64,000 nucleotides of DNA from Parageobacillus thermantarcticus. GTDB taxonomy: Bacteria > Bacillota > Bacilli > Bacillales > Anoxybacillaceae. The DNA lies in the NCBI RefSeq assembly GCF_900111865.1, contig NZ_FOJS01000001.1, forward strand, positions 62,001-126,000, in the 5' to 3' direction. The notes under the pieces were generated by a model. The model was not told the origin of the DNA, ran no database searches, and saw only the letters and a list, made by a program, of their open reading frames with translations. Positions 59,349 through 64,000 of the stretch are shown in pieces. The stretch's first letter is position 1, and the number at the start of each line of letters is the position of its first letter. A program made the position numbers and the translations under genes.

Positions 59349-59999
59349 ATGAAAACTCGACAAGACGCTTGGACTCATGAAGAAGATATCTTATTGGCGG
59401 AGACAGTGTTGCGCTATATTCGCGAAGGGGGCACGCAGCTTGCTGCGTTCGAAGAAGTCGGCGATCGCCTAAACCGGACAGCGGCAGCATGCGGATTTCG
59501 CTGGAACGCCGAAGTGCGCAAACGATACGTGGAAGCGATTGACTTAGCGAAAAAACAGCGAAAAGAACGAAAACGGGCATTAGAGCGAGCGAAAAAAATG
59601 CAGCAAGCAGAAAATAAAGCGCAGCCGCTTTCAACCAATCTCGCCGCTTTTCAACAAGAAACATCCGCCTTCCTTCCGGTCCCTGCCATCACACTCGAAC
59701 AATGCATCGCTTTTTTGCAAACGTTAAAATCCGATGAGGAACATTTGGAAATGATCAAAATGGAAAACGAACGGCTAAAACACGAAAACGCGCAATTGCG
59801 GTCGCACAATGAAAAACTGCAAAAAAAGTTGGAGCGTCTGGAAAAACAACAATCCACTGTTAAAGAAGACTATGAAGCATTAGTCAAAATTATGGAACGC
59901 GCTCGCAAATTGATCTTAGAAGAAGAGTATGGCGTACAGCCAGCCCATATTTTCCGAATGGACAAAAACGGAAATCTAGAACACATCGCCAAATCTTGA
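59349..59999 (+). CDS. RsfA family sporulation transcription regulator
   Basis: A 216-residue protein with an N-terminal Myb/SANT-like DNA-binding domain (TRQDAWTHEEDILLAETVLRYIREGGTQLAAFEEVGDRLNRTAAACGFRWNAEV) and a C-terminal coiled coil (LEMIKMENERLKHENAQLRSHNEKLQKKLERLEKQ). The RsfA family (RsfA, YlbO, YwfN) modulates forespore sigma-F/sigma-G genes. Start ATG 59349 follows GGGGTG at 7 bases. The open frame begins at 59301. A GGAAAGAATA forespore-like -10 lies upstream, but a properly spaced -35 was not found. Confidence 0.88.
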   Translation: MKTRQDAWTHEEDILLAETVLRYIREGGTQLAAFEEVGDRLNRTAAACGFRWNAEVRKRYVEAIDLAKKQRKERKRALERAKKMQQAENKAQPLSTNLAAFQQETSAFLPVPAITLEQCIAFLQTLKSDEEHLEMIKMENERLKHENAQLRSHNEKLQKKLERLEKQQSTVKEDYEALVKIMERARKLILEEEYGVQPAHIFRMDKNGNLEHIAKS

Positions 60000-60000
60000 T

Positions 60001-60036
60001 AAAAAACGTCGCAGAGTGTTTTCTGCGACGTTTTTT
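60001..60036. terminator. Bidirectional terminator between the rsfA-family gene and tcdA
   Basis: AAAAAACGTCGCAGA (60001-60015) and TCTGCGACGTTTTTT (60022-60036), perfect 15-bp stem with T-runs on both strands. Confidence 0.95.
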
Positions 60037-60799
60037 ATTCTTCCCCGACCCGATAAATTTTAATATCTTTCAATAGTTCACGCACAACGTATGAAGCCAT
60101 AATAAGCCCAGCTACCGATGGAACAAACGCGTTCGAAGATGGCGGCATTTGCGCCTTGCGGATCGGTGATTGATCATTGCCGACCACCTTGCGGACATCT
60201 TCGCGAATAATAATCGGCTTTTCATCGGAAAAGACGACAGGAATGCCTTTCCGAATCCCTTCTTTACGCAATTTCGCGCGAATCACCTTCGCAATCGGAT
60301 CGGTATGCGTTTTGGAAATATCGGCGATGCGGAAGCGCGTCGGATCCATTTTGTTGGCAACGCCCATGCTCGAAATAATCGGGATGTTGCGCTTTAAACA
60401 CTCTTTCATTAAATGGACTTTATAGATGATCGTATCGGAAGCATCGATCACAAAATCAAGATCATAGCTGAAAAATTGTTCATACGTTTCTTCTGTATAA
60501 AACATTTGCAATGCGATGACTTCGCATTCCGGGTTAATATCGGCAATGCGTTCTTTCATTAATTCCACCTTTGGACGACCGATTGTGGAAAGAAGTGCAT
60601 GAATTTGTCGGTTAATATTTGTAATATCAACATTATCCCGATCCACAAGAACAAGGCGGCCGATACCGGAACGCGCCAACGCTTCGACAGCGAAGGAACC
60701 GACTCCTCCGACGCCAAGAACGGCAACCGTCGCATTTTTTAATTTTTCCAAGCCTTCTTTTCCAATTGCCAACTCGTTACGCGAAAATTGGTGTAACAT
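60035..60799 (-). CDS. tcdA: tRNA threonylcarbamoyladenosine dehydratase TcdA (YrvM)
   Basis: TcdA is an E1-like enzyme that cyclises t6A37 in tRNA to ct6A using ATP. The 254-residue protein shows the nucleotide-binding motif VAVLGVGGVGSFAVEALARSGIGRL, LVDRDNVDITNINRQ, and DFVIDASDTIIYK, with the conserved C-terminal region SSNAFVPSVAGLIMASYVV. GGAGGGTATAG precedes the ATG. It lies downstream of 6S-1 RNA on the same strand. Confidence 0.95.
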   Translation of the reverse strand: MLHQFSRNELAIGKEGLEKLKNATVAVLGVGGVGSFAVEALARSGIGRLVLVDRDNVDITNINRQIHALLSTIGRPKVELMKERIADINPECEVIALQMFYTEETYEQFFSYDLDFVIDASDTIIYKVHLMKECLKRNIPIISSMGVANKMDPTRFRIADISKTHTDPIAKVIRAKLRKEGIRKGIPVVFSDEKPIIIREDVRKVVGNDQSPIRKAQMPPSSNAFVPSVAGLIMASYVVRELLKDIKIYRVGEE

Positions 60800-60885
60800 C
60801 TATACCCTCCGTTGCATGTTCTTGTTTTCATATCGCTTTTTATCCTACAATAACGAACAGCGAAATTTCAATCTAATTTTTATGT

Positions 60886-60931
60886 AAAACAAAAATAAAA
60901 TCCCTATGTAAAGCATCGCCTTTACATAGGG
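60886..60931 (-). terminator. Terminator downstream of 6S-1 RNA
   Basis: CCCTATGTAAAG and CTTTACATAGGG (60902-60913 and 60920-60931) form a perfect 12-bp stem. The minus strand continues ATTTTATTTTTGTTTT. Confidence 0.92.
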
Positions 60932-60964
60932 AAATTTGGCAAATGATACGTAGAGCAATCACAC

Positions 60965-61156
60965 GCGTAAGTCCCAATCGTGCCGTCGATGCCTTCGTTT
61001 TGAACCCGCTCCCAAGCAGGTGGGTGCCCTGTTCCAAGGTTTGCACGTCCTTGAACGCTAAAGGCATGTACGCCGCTTGGAAACTCCGGGCTCCCGCATA
61101 ACTTATTGTTCGGTCAAAACAATAGGTTATACGACGAACACATCAGGACTAATTTT
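60965..61156 (-). ncRNA. bsrA: 6S-1 RNA (RNA polymerase regulator)
   Basis: 6S RNA mimics an open promoter and sequesters sigma-A RNA polymerase. The minus-strand transcript of about 190 bases begins near AAAATTAGTCCTGATGTG, and its ends pair (AGTCC with GGGACT). The opposite strand of its central bubble reads GTTCGGTCAAAAC from 61108, matching the start of the product RNA known for Bacillus 6S-1. Position between tcdA and aspS is the same as in Bacillus. The exact 3' end is estimated from the closing stem. The terminator lies about 35 bases further, so 3' trimming is likely. Confidence 0.93.
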
Positions 61157-61163
61157 TTACTAA

Positions 61164-61192
61164 ATTGTATCATACACTTTGCATCTTTGCAA
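61164..61192 (-). promoter_or_regulatory. Promoter of 6S-1 RNA
   Basis: Minus strand TTGCAA (61187-61192), 17 bases, TACAAT (61164-61169), placing the transcription start near 61156. Confidence 0.85.
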
Positions 61193-61209
61193 TGAATAGC
61201 AAATATCGC

Positions 61210-62985
61210 TCACTCTGTTTTTTCTCGCTGAACGACTAGACGCAATTCTTCCAACTGTTGCTCGCTAACCGGGCTTGGCGCCTCTGTCAGCAAGCAGCTT
61301 GCGCTAGCTGTTTTCGGAAATGCGATCGTATCGCGCAAGTTCGTTCGTCCCGCTAGCAGCATAACAAGGCGGTCCAATCCAAGCGCGATGCCGCCATGCG
61401 GCGGGGTCCCGTATTCAAAAGCTTCTAATAAGAAACCAAATTGTTTGCGCGCTTCCTCTTCCGTAAATCCTAGGGCGCGGAACATTTTTTCTTGCACTTC
61501 CCGCTCGAAAATACGCATCGAACCGCCGCCGAGCTCATAACCGTTTAACACAAGGTCATACGCTTGCGCTCTTACTTTTTCCGGATTTGTCTCTAATTGC
61601 GGCAAATCTTCGCGAACCGGCATGGTAAACGGATGATGCGCCGCGTAATAACGCCCATCTTCTTCGTCATATTCTAATAGCGGCCAGTCGACAATCCAAA
61701 GAAAGTTAAATTTCGTTTCATCAATTAAATTCAAATCTTTTCCAAGTTTTAAACGCAACGCGCCGAGCGCATCAGCGACAACTTCTTTCCGATCAGCGAC
61801 AAACAGCAATAAATCGCCGGCTTCTGCCGCAAGCGTTGCGACAAGCCCTTTTTGCTCTTCTTCTGTGAAAAATTTGGCGATCGGCCCTTTCAATCCGTCT
61901 TCTTCCACTTTCAGCCATGCTAGCCCTTTTGCACCGTAACGCGCGACAAACTCGGCTAGAGCATCAATATCTTTGCGCGAATATGTACTTGCCGCCCCTT
62001 TGACATTAATCGCCTTCACTTGTCCTCCGTTTGCGACGGCACCCGCAAATACTTTAAAGGAAGAATGTTTCACGATTTCCGATACATCGACAAGCTCTAA
62101 ACCAAAGCGGGTATCCGGCTTGTCCGAACCGTAACGGCTCATCGCTTCATCATAAGACATGCGCGGAAACGGAAGGGAAACTTCCATCCCTTTTGCCACT
62201 TTCATCACATACGCCATCATCCGTTCCGTTAACTGCATAATCTCTTCTTGACTCATAAACGATGTTTCGATATCGATTTGTGTAAACTCCGGCTGGCGGT
62301 CTGCGCGCAAGTCTTCATCGCGAAAACAGCGGGCAATTTGATAATATCGTTCAAATCCAGCCACCATCAACAATTGCTTAAAGATTTGCGGCGACTGCGG
62401 AAGCGCGTAAAACTCGCCGGGATGAACGCGGCTTGGCACTAAATAGTCGCGCGCTCCCTCTGGCGTGCTTTTCGTCAAAATTGGTGTTTCCACTTCCAAA
62501 AAGCCTTCTCCGTCCAAAAAGTCGCGAATCGCTTTTGTCACGCGGTGCCGCAATTGCAAAGTGCGAAACATCACCGGGCGGCGCAAGTCTAAATAACGAT
62601 ATTTAAGGCGCACTTCTTCAGCTACGTCTGTTTGGTCAGCGATGGTAAACGGCGGCGTTTTCGCCTCGTTAATGATCGTTACGCGTTCTGCTTGAATTTC
62701 AATTTTTCCTGTTGGAATATTTGGATTGATCGTTCCCTCTTCGCGGGCAACAACGGTTCCTTCCACGCTCAGCACGTATTCATTCCGCACTTTTTCCGCC
62801 ACATGTAACGCTTCTTTCGACACTTCCGGGCTGAACACGACTTGCACGATTCCCGTCCGGTCGCGAAGATCGATGAAAATCAGTCCGCCAAGGTCGCGGC
62901 GCTTTTGCACCCAGCCTTTTAAAACGACTTTTTCGCCAACCGCTTTCTCGGTAATTTCCCCGCAATAATAAGTCCTTCCAAACAC
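61210..62985 (-). CDS. aspS: Aspartyl-tRNA synthetase
   Basis: AspS charges tRNA-Asp. The 591-residue bacterial-type class II enzyme has an N-terminal OB anticodon-binding fold ([26 protein letters not shown]), motif 2 ([20 protein letters not shown]), the bacterial GAD insertion domain and motif 3 ([15 protein letters not shown]). It starts at GTG 62985, ten bases after GGAGG and 15 bases beyond hisS, with which it forms an operon. Whether it is discriminating or not cannot be told here. Confidence 0.98.
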   Translation of the reverse strand: MFGRTYYCGEITEKAVGEKVVLKGWVQKRRDLGGLIFIDLRDRTGIVQVVFSPEVSKEALHVAEKVRNEYVLSVEGTVVAREEGTINPNIPTGKIEIQAERVTIINEAKTPPFTIADQTDVAEEVRLKYRYLDLRRPVMFRTLQLRHRVTKAIRDFLDGEGFLEVETPILTKSTPEGARDYLVPSRVHPGEFYALPQSPQIFKQLLMVAGFERYYQIARCFRDEDLRADRQPEFTQIDIETSFMSQEEIMQLTERMMAYVMKVAKGMEVSLPFPRMSYDEAMSRYGSDKPDTRFGLELVDVSEIVKHSSFKVFAGAVANGGQVKAINVKGAASTYSRKDIDALAEFVARYGAKGLAWLKVEEDGLKGPIAKFFTEEEQKGLVATLAAEAGDLLLFVADRKEVVADALGALRLKLGKDLNLIDETKFNFLWIVDWPLLEYDEEDGRYYAAHHPFTMPVREDLPQLETNPEKVRAQAYDLVLNGYELGGGSMRIFEREVQEKMFRALGFTEEEARKQFGFLLEAFEYGTPPHGGIALGLDRLVMLLAGRTNLRDTIAFPKTASASCLLTEAPSPVSEQQLEELRLVVQREKTE

Positions 62986-62999
62986 GCCTGCAATCCCTC

Positions 63000-64000
63000 C
63001 TACGACAATCGTTCTTTTAAATAATCAACGATAGAATGCAGCGGCACTTCCGTCTGCTCGCCTGTGCTCATCTCTTTTACGTTGATGACTTCTTTCGCAA
63101 GTTCATCATCGCCGAGAATCGCGACAAACTTCGCGCTTAAACGATCCGCCGCTTTCAATTGCGCCTTGATTTTCCGGTCTTGATAATCTTTATCAGCGAC
63201 AATTCCCGCTTTCCGCAGTTTGTGAACAAGCGGCACGGATTCCTCTTTTGCTTTTTCGCCAACAGCGACAATGTAGCAGTCAATGCCGCGGCTAACCGGC
63301 AGCGCAACTCCTTCCGCGTCTAAAGCAGCCAACAGCCGTTCAATGCTTAGGGCAAAGCCAATCCCTGGCGTTTCCGGCCCGCCTATTTCTTGCACTAATC
63401 CGTTATAGCGGCCGCCGCCGCATAACGTCGTAATCGCGCCAAATCCTTCCGCATCGCTCATAATTTCAAACGTCGTATGGTTGTAATAGTCCAATCCGCG
63501 CACGAGACGAGAATCTACTTCAAATGGGATTCCTAATTTCGTCAAGTAAGCTTTTACTTTTTCAAAATAATGGCGCGATTCCTCGTTTAAATAATCGAGA
63601 ATCGATGGCGCTGTCGCCATTAATTCATGGTCACGGTCCTTTTTGCAGTCTAAAATGCGAAGCGGATTTTTTTCGAGACGCACTTGGCAATCTTCGCAAA
63701 GCTCGTGAATCCGGTTTTGGAAATGATCAATCAACGCTTGGCGATGCGCCTTTCTGCTTTCTATGTCGCCTAAGCTGTTAATAACAAGCTTTAATTTTTT
63801 TAATCCTAATGATTGGTACAACTCCATCGCCATCGCAATGACTTCCGCGTCAATCGCCGGATCATCGCTTCCAAGCGCTTCAACGCCGAACTGAACAAAT
63901 TGGCGAAACCGCCCTGCCTGCGGCCGTTCATAGCGGAACATCGGGCCAATGTAATATAACTTAATTGGCTGATTCGGATCGCCATACATTTTGTTTTCAA
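63000..64000 (-). CDS. hisS: Histidyl-tRNA synthetase (3' part, gene cut by window end)
   Basis: The reading frame is open to the window edge. Visible are [34 protein letters not shown] (motif 2), the histidine-specific [23 protein letters not shown], and motif 3 [15 protein letters not shown], followed by the anticodon-binding domain. About 332 codons are present, so roughly the first 90 or so residues lie outside. The in-frame ATG at 63989 is internal and not the start. Operon with aspS. Confidence 0.98.
   Translation of the reverse strand, partial: ENKMYGDPNQPIKLYYIGPMFRYERPQAGRFRQFVQFGVEALGSDDPAIDAEVIAMAMELYQSLGLKKLKLVINSLGDIESRKAHRQALIDHFQNRIHELCEDCQVRLEKNPLRILDCKKDRDHELMATAPSILDYLNEESRHYFEKVKAYLTKLGIPFEVDSRLVRGLDYYNHTTFEIMSDAEGFGAITTLCGGGRYNGLVQEIGGPETPGIGFALSIERLLAALDAEGVALPVSRGIDCYIVAVGEKAKEESVPLVHKLRKAGIVADKDYQDRKIKAQLKAADRLSAKFVAILGDDELAKEVINVKEMSTGEQTEVPLHSIVDYLKERLS

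Noticed and set aside
60873-61067. 64-codon open frame inside the 6S RNA region
   Set aside because: The region is explained by the structured RNA and its terminator. The peptide is not protein-like and lacks a ribosome binding site.

Overview
The window looks like a chromosomal segment of a thermophilic, spore-forming, naturally competence-gene-bearing Bacillaceae of the Geobacillus/Parageobacillus type. This rests on the proteins themselves (DnaK, GltT, SigK, HrcA, YqeH and others read as very close Geobacillus-type versions), on gene order that closely follows the dnaK-comE-yqe-yrr-aspS part of the Bacillus subtilis chromosome, and on sporulation genes (spoIIP, gpr, sigK, sda, an rsfA-family gene). 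Almost all genes lie on the minus strand. No prophage, insertion sequence, CRISPR array, tRNA or rRNA gene was seen.

Layout. 1-5.3 kb: the heat-shock operon hrcA-grpE-dnaK-dnaJ (dnaJ cut by the window edge) behind a consensus promoter and a perfect CIRCE operator, preceded by hemW and lepA. 7-10 kb: gpr-spoIIP-yqxA (sporulation and germination). 10.3-16.7 kb: rpsT, holA, yqzM, the DNA-uptake operon comEA-comEB-comEC and divergent comER. 16.8-21.9 kb: the housekeeping cluster yqeG-yqeH-aroE-yhbY-nadD-yqeK-rsfS-yqeM. 22-22.3 kb: sda, preceded by seven DnaA-box-like sites. 22.3-28.6 kb: psd / pssA (phosphatidylethanolamine synthesis), motAB (flagellar stator), a DedA protein, the glutamate carrier gltT and an uninterrupted sigK.

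28.7-33.8 kb: a small membrane peptide, the methionine-to-cysteine operon yrrT-mtnN-mccA-mccB-yrhC, and yrzA and yrrS. 33.8-41.1 kb: pbpI, greA, udk, the tRNA wobble-uridine hydroxylation and methylation genes trmR-trhP1-trhP2, and mltG. 41.1-46.4 kb: yrzB, ruvX, ireB-like, alaS with a T-box leader, yrrI, yrzQ. 46.4-53.7 kb: yrzR, yrrD, recD2, yrrB, mnmA, iscS-type cysteine desulfurase, cymR and a YczE-like membrane protein. 53.8-64 kb: rarA, a degraded 0.8-kb stretch, the RND exporter swrC, an rsfA-family regulator, tcdA, 6S-1 RNA, aspS and the 3' part of hisS.

How the parts fit. Several regulatory circuits can be read directly: HrcA/CIRCE control of the chaperones, DnaA boxes ahead of the sporulation checkpoint gene sda, an alanine T-box ahead of alaS, and 6S-1 RNA carrying the conserved product-RNA template. 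CymR (cysteine regulator) sits with the sulfur-mobilising genes iscS-mnmA, and its expected target operon yrrT-yrhC lies about 20 kb away in the same window. Several genes serve translation and tRNA modification (mnmA, trmR/trhP, tcdA, alaS, aspS, hisS, rsfS, lepA, yqeH, rpsT).

Most of the window is ordinary core genome. The least explained parts are the stretch from 55.08 to 55.9 kb (remains of at least two small genes beside swrC), a 28-residue membrane peptide at 28.7 kb, two hairpins upstream of holA, a palindrome plus hairpin after comER, and a hairpin that is both a likely greA terminator and the site of the pbpI ribosome binding site. I did not find convincing evidence of a wholly new multi-gene system.
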